Source: Anodontia alba (lineage: Eukaryota > Mollusca > Bivalvia > Lucinida > Lucinidae). From it: a DNA stretch of 64,000 nucleotides. Location: the NCBI GenBank assembly GCA_964016985.1, contig OZ024829.1, forward strand, positions 71,715,267 to 71,779,266, given 5' to 3'. The notes below the pieces were generated by a model that was given only the letters and a program-made list of their open reading frames with translations, was not told the DNA's origin and searched no databases. The translations under genes were made by a program, and so were the position numbers. The stretch's first letter is position 1, and each line of letters starts with the position of its first letter. Below are positions 10,167-21,700 of the stretch, one piece after another.

Positions 10167-10982
10167 TACACAATTTTATACATGTATATAGCCCAGTTGC
10201 AAGGGCAGATAACCCTGTGAGGACAAAATTTTTATTATAACTACCGTTAATATACGTAAGTATTGGGACAGAAAAAAAAATAATTTTTTAGGTGTCCCAG
10301 TATTTAGGACTACGAAAAAATAATTATTTTTTAGGTGTCCCAATTCTTACGTTCAGCGAGCCAAAGGCATAAAATGTACCAGTAGCCATTGTGTGTCACG
10401 ACCGCCGAAAGTTGATGACAATAAGGACATAAAATAGGAATCGTCTTTTTTTGATGTGCGGTATTATTCTATTATATTAATTACATGTTATTACGGAATA
10501 AAATGGATTACCTTCTAATTGCTTTGCTTTCTTAAATCCCCTCATTTAATTCATGTCATTAATCCAGAATTATAACTGTTAAATTTGTACAAAAAGCGTT
10601 AGAACAAATAAGATAATTGCGTCATTTATTGGTCAGGTGTAATTTCACTCTTCAAAGATCGTCGCTGTACGGTTTATGATCTGACTGCAGGTTCAATCAC
10701 AGCGGGTGCCTTTGATGAGTGTATGGGAAATGGACTTCAAAAGAGGAGCGACCGCATATTGTGACGGAGCTAGAAAGGCACGCTGCAATTAATTAGACTT
10801 ATAATTTTTAACCAATTAATCAGACACCGCATTCTGCAGCATCTGATCTGCGTATACACTGTTTGTCCAGGCCTATTTGTCCTAGTACTTAAGGCAAATA
10901 CCGGTAAGTTACCCTTCCCTGTCCGTCTTGCTGATGCATGGGTTTTCTGGCCCATCAACAGATTGTCAGTAAGAAAAAACAA
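10167..10982. other. Non-coding spacer with a small inverted-repeat block
   Basis: No gene seen. 10255-10351 is bounded by 16-bp inverted arms (CGTAAGTATTGGGACA at 10255-10270; its complement with one mismatch at 10336-10351). It holds two A/T-rich direct copies around AATTTTTTAGGTGTCCCA, so it could be a degenerate MITE. Confidence 0.5.
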
Positions 10983-13424
10983 AACAAGAGGGCCACGGCT
11001 TGTTCACCTGAGTGACATAGCCACTGCAGATATGCAGATGTTATGCAACAGTTTTCCAATCCTATCATCGCAACTAATGAAAAGATCATTATTTGAGCAG
11101 TTCTTAGTTTTGAAGAAGAATATATGGGCCTGACAGTCAATGGAGCGTGATCATTTGAACAAACTGTCACATTTCAACAGTAGGATCAATGTGAAATTTG
11201 GTGGAAATTGGCTAAGTGGTTTCTGAAGAATCATGATTTTATACATGTAATGTGGCAGGGAAATATAATAAACATAAACAAGATGGCGGCCATCTTAGAT
11301 TTCCAATCAGAACAATTTTAGCTACTGATGATCTACAAGTTACCTCGATACTTCCAATATAAATGTATATGGTCCATACAAATGCATGGGGAAGCAAATT
11401 TGACCTTGCCATGAAAAGGTCAAACGTCAACGTAGGACCATCATTTTAGCAATTTTGGTAGATCTCCTGTCCCCCATAATTTATGCAAAGATTAGAGCCC
11501 AGGGCTTATTTGGTTCTGGAGAAGAAAATTTTTAAAGGTTTTTACCATATATGGGCATGGCAGCCATTTTGATCAATGGACCAAGCCCATTTTAGCAATC
11601 TTTCGTTCTCCTGCCCCAAGGAGGCTCCACATGAAATTTGAGCAACACTGGCCCAGAGCTTCAGAGGAGAGGTCATTTGAAATTATCAACATTTTTTCCA
11701 TAAAAATATACGAGGCCCATAGAAATGCATACAGAAGCAAACTTGACCTCACCAAAAAAGGTCAAATGTCAGTGTACGACCATCATTTTAGCAACTTTGG
11801 TAGACCGCCCGTCCCTGATGATTTGTGCAAAGATTCAGCCACAAGGCATCCTAGGTTCTAGAGAAGAAGATTTTTAAAGGTTTTTACCATATATGGGCAT
11901 GGCAGCCTTCTTGGTCAAAGGACAGCAACTATTTTAGCAATCTTTCATTCCCCTGCCCCAGTGAGGCTCCAAATAAAATTTGAGCAACACTAGCCGAGAG
12001 GCTCCAGAGGAGGTCATTTGAAATTCCAAACATTTTTCGCATACACATGCATAGGGAAGCAAATTTGACCTCGCCGTAAAAAAGTCAAATGTCAATGTAT
12101 GACCATTATTTTAGCAATTTTGGTAGACCTCCTGTCCCTGATGACTTATGCAAAAAATTCAGCCATAAGGCATCCTCAGCCTTAAGGCATCCTCGGTTCT
12201 GGAGAAGAAGATTTTTAAAGGTTTTTACCATATATGGGCATGGCGGCCATCTTGGTCAAAAGATCGCAACCATTTTAGCAATCTTTCATTCCCCTGCCCC
12301 AGGGAGGCTCCATATGAAATTTTAGCAACATTGGCCCAGAGGCTCCAGAGGTCATTTGAAATTCAAAACTTTTTGCCATACAAATCCATAGGGAAGCAAA
12401 CTTGACCTCACCATAAAAAGGTCAAATGTCAATGTACTACCATTATTTTAGCTATTTCGGTAGACCTCCTGTCCCTGATTTTATGCAAAGATTCAGCCAT
12501 AAGGTATCCTCGGTTCTGAGAAGAAGATTTTTAAAGGTTTTTACCATATATGGGCATTGCGGCCATCTTAGTCAATCAATCGCAACCATTTTAGCAATCT
12601 TTCATTCCCCTGCCCCAGTGAGGCTTCAAATGAAATTTTAGCAATATTGGCCCAGAGGCTCCAGTGGAGAAGCCATTTGAAATTTTGAGCATTTTTCCCA
12701 TACAAATACATAGGGAAGCAAACTTGACGTCGCCGTAAAAAGGTCAAATGTAAATGTACGACCATTATTTTAGCAACTTTGGTAGACATCCCGTCCCCGA
12801 TGATATATGCAAAGATTCAGCCATAAGGCATCCTCCGTTTTGAAGAAGATTCAGTTTAAAGGTTTTTACCTTATATGGGCATAGCGGCCATCTTGGTCAA
12901 TCGACGGCAACCATTTTAGCAGTATTTGATTTCCCTGCCCCGGGGAGGCTCCAAGTGAATTTTAAGCAACACTTGCCGAGAGACTCCAGAGGAGAGGTCA
13001 TTTGAAATTCTGAACATTTTTCCTATACAAATGCATAGGGAAGCAAACGACCTTGTCGTAAAAAGGTCAAATGTCAATGTACGACCATTATTTTTAGCAA
13101 TTTTGGTAGTCCTCCCGTCCCGATGATTTATGCAAATATTCAGCCACAAGGCATCCTCGGTTCTGGAAAAGAAGATTTTTAAAGTTTTTTTTTACCATAT
13201 ATGGGTATGGCGGCCATCTTGGTCAATGGACCGCAACCATTTTAGCAATCTTTCGTTCCCCCAACCCAAGGAGGTTCCGTATGAAATTTGAGCAAAACTG
13301 GCTCAGGGGCTTCAGAGGAGGTGAAGTTTAAAAATGATAACGGACGGACGTAAGGATGGATGGACGGACGACGGATGAAAAGTGATCACTATAGCTCATC
13401 CTGAGCATAGCTCAAGTGAGCTAA
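10983..13424 (+). mobile_element. Complete HINE-like element, about 330-bp repeat core
   Basis: The 5' terminus ACAAGAGGGCCACGG is at about 10984, with a subterminal TTCACCTGAGTGACATAGCC. About six direct units of 314-342 bp follow (each with TTACCATATATGGGCAT at 11546, 11885, 12227, 12541, 12866 and 13193), then a GGACG microsatellite (13340-13372), and a 3' hairpin (AGCTCATCCTGAGC pairing with GCTCAAGTGAGCT) ending CTAA at 13424. This is the Pearl/HINE plan of subTIR, satellite core, microsatellite and 3' stem-loop. No ORF of its own; passive mobilisation is inferred. Confidence 0.8.
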
Positions 13425-13907
13425 AAAAAAATATTTTTTTGTACGTTTTAGCAGACAGCACAGCCCTTATCAGCTCTCCATGTAAACAAAATGGACTAGC
13501 ACAAATTCTAGGATATGTATGGTAAGGAGTAATACTGGCCAAAAGTTTTGACATCTCGAAATGAAAATGAAGTTATCCTAAAAAATAAAATGCCACAATC
13601 ACAAGAACGGTCATTTCAAATATCAAGGAAATTTGCAGCTTGAAGAAGCGTGTTTTTTTCATGCATGTTTGCATTCGCGCCTAACAGTAAATAACATGGC
13701 GTGTTGTAGGAAAACTAACATTATCCCATATAATATGCCAATAGTGCAAAGTCCGGCTTATCTGCACTAGCACTATAAAGGTATGTAAAGTTAGTACCGG
13801 TACTATACAGTGTACATGCTGAATAGTGAAGATCCTATTCACACTGCGAATGCGCATGATTTCATGGAAATTCGCCAACTTGTGTGTAAAGATAGAGGAT
13901 ATGTTGG
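13425..13907. other. Non-coding flank of the DIRS-like element
   Basis: No gene seen. It is apparently the pre-insertion sequence of the DIRS-like element. It contains short ORFs without recognisable homology. Confidence 0.5.
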
Positions 13908-14068
13908 TTTTAACTGCACAATACATTAACCTATAGATAATGTGCTATTCTATTCTGTAGTTCATACCTTCCACAGAAAAAAAAACGACAGTTCAGCCAT
14001 CTTAGAAGGCCCCTTAGGCAGTTACCTGTATGACGTAAGTCTTCTCACCTAATCGATCACGTGTCGGT
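13908..14068 (+). repeat. Left inverted terminal repeat of DIRS-like element
   Basis: Starts TTTTAACTGCACAATAC and runs through CCTTCCACAGAAAAAAAAAC and CAGTTACCTGTATGACGTAA. It is complementary to 28403-28580 with small indels. It probably holds the promoter. Confidence 0.85.
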
Positions 14069-14586
14069 TTCTTTTCTGTGGACTAGAAAGTAAACAAAGG
14101 TTTTATCTTCCAGTGAAAGAAATCTTATTTATATCTTTTTTTCCCCGGTTAACTTTCTCAATCCTTTTCTTTTTTGTCTTTCTGTATCATTCCTTCCACT
14201 AAATAGGTTATTTATTTGAATTTATCGTTTTTCGATTTCTTGTTTACCTCCTCGCTTGTTTTCCTGTCATGAGTTTTCGCGACCGTTGATGAATTATGCC
14301 CGTGGCAATTGTGGACATATCAAGGCTCGATGGGACAATCACTATAATTGCCTGTCTTGTTCTCGTGTTGTAGGTTTTCAGCTTGTACTATATGCAGCCA
14401 GTGGTCAGAAAACATGTGGACACTTGCTGAGAAGAGAAGACTTCACGCGACGAGATCAGTTATGACAAATAAGCAAGAGACTTTATCCACATTGCTTAGT
14501 ACTGGTTTCTATCCAGGAAAAAAGAGGGCCACATGGAAGATTAGTACTAGATTACTAAATGTGTTACCCTCTATAAATAAGGTCGA

Positions 14587-14613
14587 TTATTATTATTATT
14601 ATTATTATTATTA
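14587..14613. repeat. (ATT)n microsatellite
   Basis: A pure run of TTA/ATT triplets, read as poly-Tyr in the local frame of the Gag relic. Trinucleotide length variation would not shift the frame. Confidence 0.95.
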
Positions 14614-14759
14614 GAAGACGTAACAAGAAGAGAAGAAGGAATGTGTCAGAACCGTCTGATACAAATTCTTGAGATGGGAGCACTGCCCCACATGGCTCTA
14701 CTGCCAGGGGCAGCACCCATCTAGGTGGCAGCCAATTGGAAGCAGATAGCTACCAGGCA

Positions 14760-15045
14760 ATAAGTCCACCGTCACCAGTCAACCAGGCACCGGGCAACCA
14801 GTCACCGGGCAAGATTTCACTGGTCAACCAGTCACCGGTCATCCAGTCAATGGTCAACCAGTCACCAGTCAGGATTTCATCAGTCAACCAGTCACCAGTC
14901 AACCATGCACCAGTCAGCTTTTACCAGGCACCAGTCACCGGTCATTAAATTTAGTCTACCAGGCATCAGTCACCAGGCACCGGTCAATTTATTACCAGTC
15001 AACAATCACCAGTCATCTAGTCACCGGTCATTGGACCTCACTTAT
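14760..15045. repeat. Minisatellite of AACCAGTCACCGGTC-type units
   Basis: About twenty degenerate units of 9-15 bp built from CCAGTCAAC, CACCGGTCA and CAGGCACC. The local frame encodes NQSPV-like repeats in the DIRS Gag relic. Unit order is irregular, indicating slippage. Confidence 0.85.
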
Positions 15046-16200
15046 CATACCCAGTATCTATCAGTAGTCATAATTCTATGGGTAGTAATCGCAGACTAGC
15101 CATTCATAGGAATTTGGGTTCAGAGCACTCATACGCTCATGAGTTACTGAACCCAGCTACTTCTAGCAGAATGATATTACCACTTGAGCCTGACTTCTCG
15201 CAGATGTCAGACCCAAGTGTAATAATAGAACCTCCAAATACTTGGAGACCAAATGATAAACATTCTTCACAGACTAGACAATCCCGTAAAGAACAGTCCA
15301 AGAGAAGACATAGATCTAAGAGAAGACATAGGTTGTCTTCTTCTGCATCTTCTTCAAGGTCGGCCTATTCGGATTCACATAAGAAAAGCAAGAAATCAAA
15401 GAGGTCGAAACACTCTCATAAACGGAGAAGAAGACGATCGATGTCGTCCTCTTCTTCCTCACATTCTACACAATCAGAGAATGATTACGGTGGATACAAA
15501 AGAGTAAAACAAGCTCCTCAGGTTGCAGAAATTCCAGTTCCGCAGCAACCTGCGGAACATATTAATATAACACCTAATTTATCGGAAAATGTGCTATAAA
15601 CAGCCAAAGACCCAGGTTCTGACTCAGAAGCTGAAGTTTGGTCGTTTGATAGGGCTATAAATGAAGTTTTTAGGCTTTTGCCCCAAGAATTATGTCCAAA
15701 AACTCCACAAGAACAGACTCCAGTCAAGCCTTTGTCTGGGATAGAACATTTAATGGATTCACATGCTACTCCAATTTTGGTTCTACCCCAATCAAAGCTG
15801 GGCAAAAACACTACTAAATTCATTCAAAATAAACTGGATACTAACAAATGTTGTAAAGATTGGATATGTCCTCAAAATTTGGTCACGTCTCTTGCAAGAA
15901 CCAAATTTTATGTCAAAACCAGTATTTCCCTACAAAGAACATACCACCATTAGAGGCAGATGCTTCCCTGTTAGATTTATCTAACAAGGGAAAATCATTA
16001 ATTACTGTAAAAAACTTGGAAGCATGGGAAAAGAGGGCTCGCAAACTTGTTGCCATCAATTCCCATGCAGAATTGTTTTCATCGGCAACATATACCTACA
16101 ACAAGAATCGATGTTGGTTGCGGCCCTTTCGAGACGACTTGAGGCCAAAGCGAAATCAATAAAACATGCCACAGCTATGTCCATCATATTAGCTACAGAG

Positions 16201-19200
16201 ATTTTTAGCTCATCTGAGTGATCACTTTTTGTCCGTCGTCCATCCATGCGTCCGTCCGTTAAAACTTTCAAACGACAACTCCTCCAAAGCCACTGATGCG
16301 ATTTGTTTCTAATTTGGTAAGAATGTTGCTTTGGTAGGGGCATTTAAAAATAGCTAAAATTATGGTGACCTGGCTCTTGGTTTGGTTGCCTTGGCAACAG
16401 AAAGCTCCCATAGACATAATGTGAAAATGGTTAAGTTGCATTTTCTCCATAACCACTGAAGTGATGTGAACCATATATGGCATGTATGATCATAAGATGA
16501 TTGTCTACCCAGTTTATGTGTTTCATGACCAGCGGAAATAGGAATTTTTTTAAATGACAACTCCTTCAAAACCTCTGAAGCAGTATAACTCTAATTTGGT
16601 TCAAATGTTGCTTGGCACAGGACAATCCAAAATAGCTAAATTTATGGTGATCTGCTTCTTGGTTTGGTTGCCATGGCAACAGAAAGCTCTCATAGACTTG
16701 ATGGCGATGTCCCCCGGCGTACCTCATATGGGGTAGACATATCTCAACTTATTAGATTCGCCAGAGCTTCTTCAAATCTTAATGACTTTAACTACCGTAA
16801 TAAAGCCTTACTGCCAAACTTCTTAGGCAGGGCTATCGTTATTTTAAACTTCGTAAGGCGTTTTCGAAATTTTATCGCAGACACAGTGCCTTGTTAGAAA
16901 AATATAGCGTCAGTCTGAAAACACTTCTGCAACAAGGTATATCGGAACCAGAATTTTACGGTGACTTAGTGTACAGATTTAGAAGAATTGTAGGTAAATC
17001 TAATTTTTCGGAGCAATTAAGAAAACTTATTACCGTTATAAAAGAATTGGCTATAGCCTGGATATTATGCGGCAGACTGCATGCCTAGTTGTCAACCCAA
17101 GCATTGTTGATGGCTATGCTTTACTCTTTAATTGCACGACGGTGGTTCGGGCCTCATACCCAGACGGCCTCTTCGTAAAACTTTAACCAGTGGGTTGGGG
17201 CTTGACGATATGTCTTTGGCTTGGCCCGCCGTGGTTCAACTATTGGTTTTCATTTACTCTAGCATACAGTAGAATTAGCCATGAGTACTCGTATTTGTTT
17301 ATTATAGTGATTAATTTGATTTTTGTGTTTTCGCTTTGATGCATTGACTGAGTTGGGAGCCTTTATGCGAACCGATTTTTTATGTGTTTCTGTATTAAGA
17401 GTAGCATCGGGACCCAGGGTGAAGTTAGCTAGCTGTAAAAGTGCTTTAAACCCCCTGGTGGTTTACTCTACTGACTGTTCTAAGGCGATGGTCCCGGTGT
17501 TCGTCTTACTCTTTGTTGCTTTGTGGTTTATTCTACGAGGCGATTTGTTGTATGTCTTTCCATGTGTCATTTTGTTCTTGTGTTTTTCAGTCCTTTTAGT
17601 ATTGCGATTACCTCGCTTGGGGAAGAGAGAGCTAATCTTAGTGCTTTTCGTACGTTTGTTCGATTTGTGCTTGTTTGGATTTGTCGGTTTTCTCTTCCTC
17701 TTGGGGTCTGAGAAGGGCTGCGGTTTGTGATTGTGGCACTCCCTGGACTTTTCTCTTACCTTTTTTTGTAATGGGAAAATGGTTAAATTGCATTTTCACC
17801 ATAACCACTGAAGTGATGTGAACCATATTTGGCAGTTTATGATCATCTGATGATTGTCTATCCGGTTTATGTGTTTGATGACCAGTGGCCATTTTGTTTG
17901 GTTGCCATGACAACTAAATTTCAAAAAAGGAATTTTTTAAATGGCAACTCCTTCAAACCCTCTGAAGCAGTATGACTCTAATTTGGTTCAAATGTTGTTT
18001 GGGTAAGGGCTATTCAAAATAGCTAAATTTATAGTGATCTGCCTCTTAGTTTGGTTGCCATGGCAGCAGAAAGCTCCCATAGACTTATAATGGGAAAAGG
18101 ATTAAATTGTAGTTTCTCCATAACCAGTGAAGTGATGTGAACCATATTTGGCATTTATGATCATTTGATGATTGTCTACCCAGTTTATATGTTTTATGAC
18201 CAGCGGCCAATTTGTTTGGTTGGCATGGCAACATTAAATTTTAAAAAGGGAATTTTTTAAATGTCAGCTCCTTCAAAACAACTGAAGCAGTATGACTCTA
18301 ACTTAGTACAAATGTTGTTTGGGCAAAGGCAATTCAAAATAGCAAAAATTGTGATGATCTGCCTCTTGGTATGGTTGCCATGGCAACAGAAAGCTCCCAT
18401 AGACTTTTAATGGGAAAATGATTTAATTGCAATTTCTTCATAACCACTGAAGTGATGTGAACCATATTTGGCAGTTATGATCATAACATGATTGTGTACC
18501 CAATTTGTATGTTTGATGACCAGTGGCCATTTTGTTTGGTTGCCATGGCAACATTAAATTTAAAAAAAAAGGAATTTTTTAAATGACAACTCCTCCAAAA
18601 CCACTGAAGCAGTAGGACTCTAATTTGGTACAAGTGTTGCTTGGCATAGGACAATTCAAAATAGCTAAAAGTTTGGCAGTCTGCCTCTTGGTTTATGGCG
18701 ACAGAAAGCTTCCATAGACTTATAATGGGGAAATGGTTAAATTGCGCTTTCTCCATAACCACTAAAGTGATTTGAGCCATATTTGGCAGTTATGATCATC
18801 TGATGATTGTCTACCCAGTTTATATGTTTTATGACCGGTGGCCATGTTGTTTGGTTGCCATGGCAACATTCAATTTTGAAAAAGGACCTTTTCAAATGAC
18901 AACTTCGAACCACTGAAGCAGTAAGACTCTAATTTGATACAAAAGTTGCTTGGGTAAGGGCGATTCAAAATAAAATAAAGCTAGCATTGACTTATATTGG
19001 GAAAATCATTAAATTGCATTTTTATGCCCTCGCTACAAAAATGGCAAGTGTTACGTTATACTATCCCATTTTTTGACTGTCTTTCCATCTATCCGGGTAA
19101 ACATTCAAGGTTTAGGGGCTATTTTTGGGCTATTTTGGACATAATTATGACGTATTTTGAGGTTTATTCCGTTTAAAATGTATTAGCTAGCCCCTAAACC

Positions 19201-19313
19201 AAATCTTTTCATTAGTTGCGATGACAGAATTTAAAAAAATGTTGCATAACAAATGCATATCTGCAGTGGCTATTTCACTCAGGTGAGCGAGCCATGGCCA
19301 GTGGGCCTCTTGT
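16201..19313 (-). mobile_element. HINE-like element with about 335-bp core carrying X-box palindromes
   Basis: Minus-oriented insertion in the DIRS gag. The 3' end is at 16201-16225 (reverse strand GATCACTCAGATGAGCTAAAAA), next to a GGACG-type microsatellite at 16233-16260. The 5' end is at 19313 (reverse strand ACAAGAGGCCCACTGGCC, then CGCTCACCTGAGTGAAATAG). The core repeats about every 335 bp, with CCATAACCACTGAAGTGATG and GTTGCCATGGCAAC blocks. A LINE 3' fragment splits it at 16700-17768. No protein of its own. Confidence 0.8.
16700..17768 (+). pseudogene. LINE-like 3' fragment (RT C-terminal region and 3' UTR)
   Basis: Inserted in the HINE core: the host reads CATAGACTT up to 16699 and resumes TAATGGGAAAATGG at 17769. 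The coding end is broken: one frame has GDVPRRTSYGVDISQLIRFA, others RRFRNFIA and MLEKYSVSLKTLLQQGI (16891). These match the region downstream of RT in a retroelement family whose 3' end recurs at 40323 and 47220. The 3' UTR ends TCTTACC followed by seven T. The 5' side, including the RT core, is lost. The family was not assigned. Confidence 0.7.
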
Positions 19314-19605
19314 TCAGGCTAGACGAGATCCGGCATTAGCCAACTCTAAATTACTTTTAGAGAATTCCGGCTATGAGTTCAGGAATGCCCCGATTAATTC
19401 CAAAACCCTATTTGACGGAAAGATCAAAGAAGTTGCGAAGGCTAATTATGAGGCTCAGCAACAGAGATTTTTTGCCTCCACTTTGTCAAATATACCTGTT
19501 CAACAACAAAAGCTATTCGCTACGCCAAGAGCTTTTAAGATACCTAAAATTCCTAACAAACCATCTAGACCTAAACAGACACAACCGTACAGGCCTAAAA
19601 CTTAA
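19314..19605 (+). pseudogene. DIRS-like Gag, 3' part
   Basis: Continues the Gag relic after the HINE insertion, with ARRDPALANSKLLLENSGYE, a Gln-rich AQQQRFFASTLSN and a basic/proline C-terminus ending at 19605. The ARRDPALANSKLLL block is characteristic of DIRS-type Gag, recognised by family knowledge. Confidence 0.75.
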
Positions 19606-19659
19606 TCTCAGTCCTACGTCAGGTAACAGAAAGGATTTCGTTAAGAGTAGTAGTAACCA

Positions 19660-19930
19660 CAAACAGTTCCCCTCCTCTACACTAGCCTCTTCCTCCACAA
19701 AGTTCTGAAAGCCAACCCTTTCCACTAACAGTCTTGCCAAGTCCGGACATTCCAGTGGGGGAAGATTGGCCCACTTTGTAGTACATGTAACTCCAAACAG
19801 TTCCTCTCCTCTAAACTTGCCTCTTCCTCCACAAAGTTCTGAAAGCCAACCCTTTTCACTGCCAGTCTTATATTCCAGTGGGGAGGTGGGGGGGCGGGGG
19901 ATGTGCGCGGGCGGATTGGCCCACTTTGTG
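19660..19930 (+). repeat. Tandem duplication in the gag-pol junction of the DIRS-like element
   Basis: A segment of about 130 bp (CACAAACAGTTCCCCTCCTC ... GATTGGCCCACTTTGT) occurs twice in a row, with an extra G-rich insert near 19880-19905 in the second copy. It repeats the start of the RT ORF (the LAHFV motif occurs twice). Confidence 0.8.
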
Positions 19931-21700
19931 GAACCGTGGGAAAAAATGACAGACAGCAAATGGGTCCTCTCTATCATTCGAAACGGTTTCAGGATACCAT
20001 TCAGGTTAATTCCTCCCCTTTCGTCAGTTCTGATCAAACTGAGTCAATCTTCCTCAACGTTACTTCTCTAAAAACAGGCAGTGGAAAGGGTACAAGATCC
20101 GGGAACTCCCGGCTTTTACTCCCGGCTATTCCTTGCACCAAAAAAGAATGGAAAGTTACGTCCAGTTATAGATCTTTCTTTACTGATCCTATACATAAAG
20201 AAACAACCATTCAAGATGGAGACAATCAAGTCCGTAAGACAATCGATTGTGAGCAACGACTGGGCTGTCTTCAAAGACTTGACAGATTCTTACCTTCACG
20301 TCCCGATACATCCTCAATCCAGAAAGTATCTTCAGTTGTCTACGAAGATCAGATATTACAATTCACGGCCTTACCATTCGGAATGTCCCTAAGTCCGTGG
20401 ATTTTCATAAACTTAATGGACATAATAGCATCGCACCTACGTCAGCGTGCCATTTCAATTTTTCCATACCTGGACGATTGGCTGATTAGAGATCCGATTC
20501 GCAATCGACTCCTATCTCAAACAAAATATTGCCTTCAAGTTGTACAAGATCTGGGTTTCATTTCAAATTGAAAGAAGTCAGAATTAGTACCAGCTCAGAA
20601 TTTCACGTTCACGATATGGAATTTCTGACACAACAAGAATTAGTCAGGGTCCCAGCAGATCGAGTCGAGGCCCTAATTTTGACTATCAGATCAGTTCTTT
20701 CCCACAATCAAGTATCGGCACAAACTTTTCTTTCTTTTTTTTTGGGCAAACTCAGTGCAGCAGCAGATTTTGTTCTCCTAGGCAGACTTCACTTACGACC
20801 CCTGCAGATGTGTCTTTTGTCTGTCTGGAGACCCCACATTCTTCCTTTCGATGATCAGATCACGATCAACAGTATGATTTGATTTCATTTGAAATGGTGG
20901 ATGGACACCAATCGCTTCGCACTAGGAACTTCCATCCCTCCTCCAGATCCCAATGTATTCCTTTTTACGGACGTCAGTCATTACCGATGGGGAGCTTATC
21001 TAGAGCCGATGAGACTATATCCTTTCATGGTCGCTGGACAGAAGACCAATCCCAGCTCCATATCAATATGTTAGAAATGATGGCCATTCATCTCGCATTG
21101 AAGAAAGCCACAAAATTTATTCACCATTCTTGCGTCATGATCTTTACCGCCAATATGACAGTGGTCTCCTATATCAACAAAGAGGGTGGAACTCATTTTC
21201 CCAATCTATGCATAGAGGTATGGGAGATTCTCCATTGGTGCCTGGATCAGAGTTTGTCATATTCCAGGCAAATTCAACATCTTGGCAGACCGCCTTTCGA
21301 GGCTGGACAGACCTATCGAAACGGAATGGGCTTTGGATCAATTGATTCCGAATTCCATATTCCAAACTTTCAGTTATCCCAATATGGATTTGTTGCGACA
21401 TGGTTCAATCACAAACTCCCATTGTATGTGTCTCTTGTTCCCGACAGCCATGCTCTAGAATTAAAAGCTTTTTCAAAGAACTGGGATCTACTTTATGCAC
21501 ATGCGTTTCCTCCCTTTATTCTCATCCCTGCTGTTCTTGCCAAGATACGTCAATCTCAGTGCAGAATAGTTCTGATTGCTCCTCTGTGGACCCAACGGCC
21601 GTGGTTTTCAGAGGTCCTACAGTTATTAGTGTCAGCTCCAATCTGTCTTCCACTCTTTCCAAAACTTCCGACACTTTTCCTACATCAAACTCTCCCACTA
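19735..21700 (+). pseudogene. DIRS-like reverse transcriptase-RNase H
   Basis: Broken RT-RNase H. Frame one (from 19766) has LAHFVEPWEKMTDSKWVLSI and GFRIPFRLIPP. A second frame (20081-20392) has RLFLAPKKNGKLRPVIDLS and AVFKDLTDSYLHVPIHPQSR (catalytic Asp block). A third (to 20571) has LPFGMSLSPWIF and the active site FPYLDDW. RNase H follows from about 20895 (VFLFTDVSHYRWGAYL, HINMLEMMAIHLAL, IFTANMTVVSYINKEGG, where the usual TDN Asp is replaced). The C-terminal part (IVLIAPLWTQRPWFSEVLQL) matches the region that follows RNase H in DIRS elements. There are at least four frame changes. Confidence 0.85.

Larger units (their letters stand above)
14256..16200 (+). pseudogene. DIRS-like Gag, 5' part
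   Basis: Several frames together form a DIRS-type Gag. It begins with a Cys/His cluster (CGHIKARWDNHYNCLSCS continuing in another frame as CRFSACTICSQWSENMW). Then come an ATT microsatellite (14587-14613), a minisatellite-expanded Ser/Pro/Asn/Gln-rich part (14760-15045), and an SR/RH/KS-rich basic block (15270-15480, e.g. KSKKSKRSKHSHKRRRRR) in an open stretch 15078-15599. A C-terminal domain follows (DPGSDSEAEVWSFDRAINEV, then NLEAWEKRARKLVAINSHAE). A TAA at 15597 and frameshifts near 15900 and 16050 break it. At 16200 it is interrupted by a HINE-like element and resumes at 19314. The basic block suggests nucleic-acid binding or nuclear import. Confidence 0.75.

Noticed and set aside
15078..15599. 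Host SR splicing factor gene
   Set aside because: No RRM domain; it is embedded between DIRS ITR, Gag blocks and RT, so it is a Gag segment.
17323..17730. Hydrophobic membrane-protein-like ORF (also at 40337-40891 and 47258-47500)
   Set aside because: The same sequence recurs as the 3' UTR of a retroelement and the frame is not conserved among copies; chance T-rich translation.
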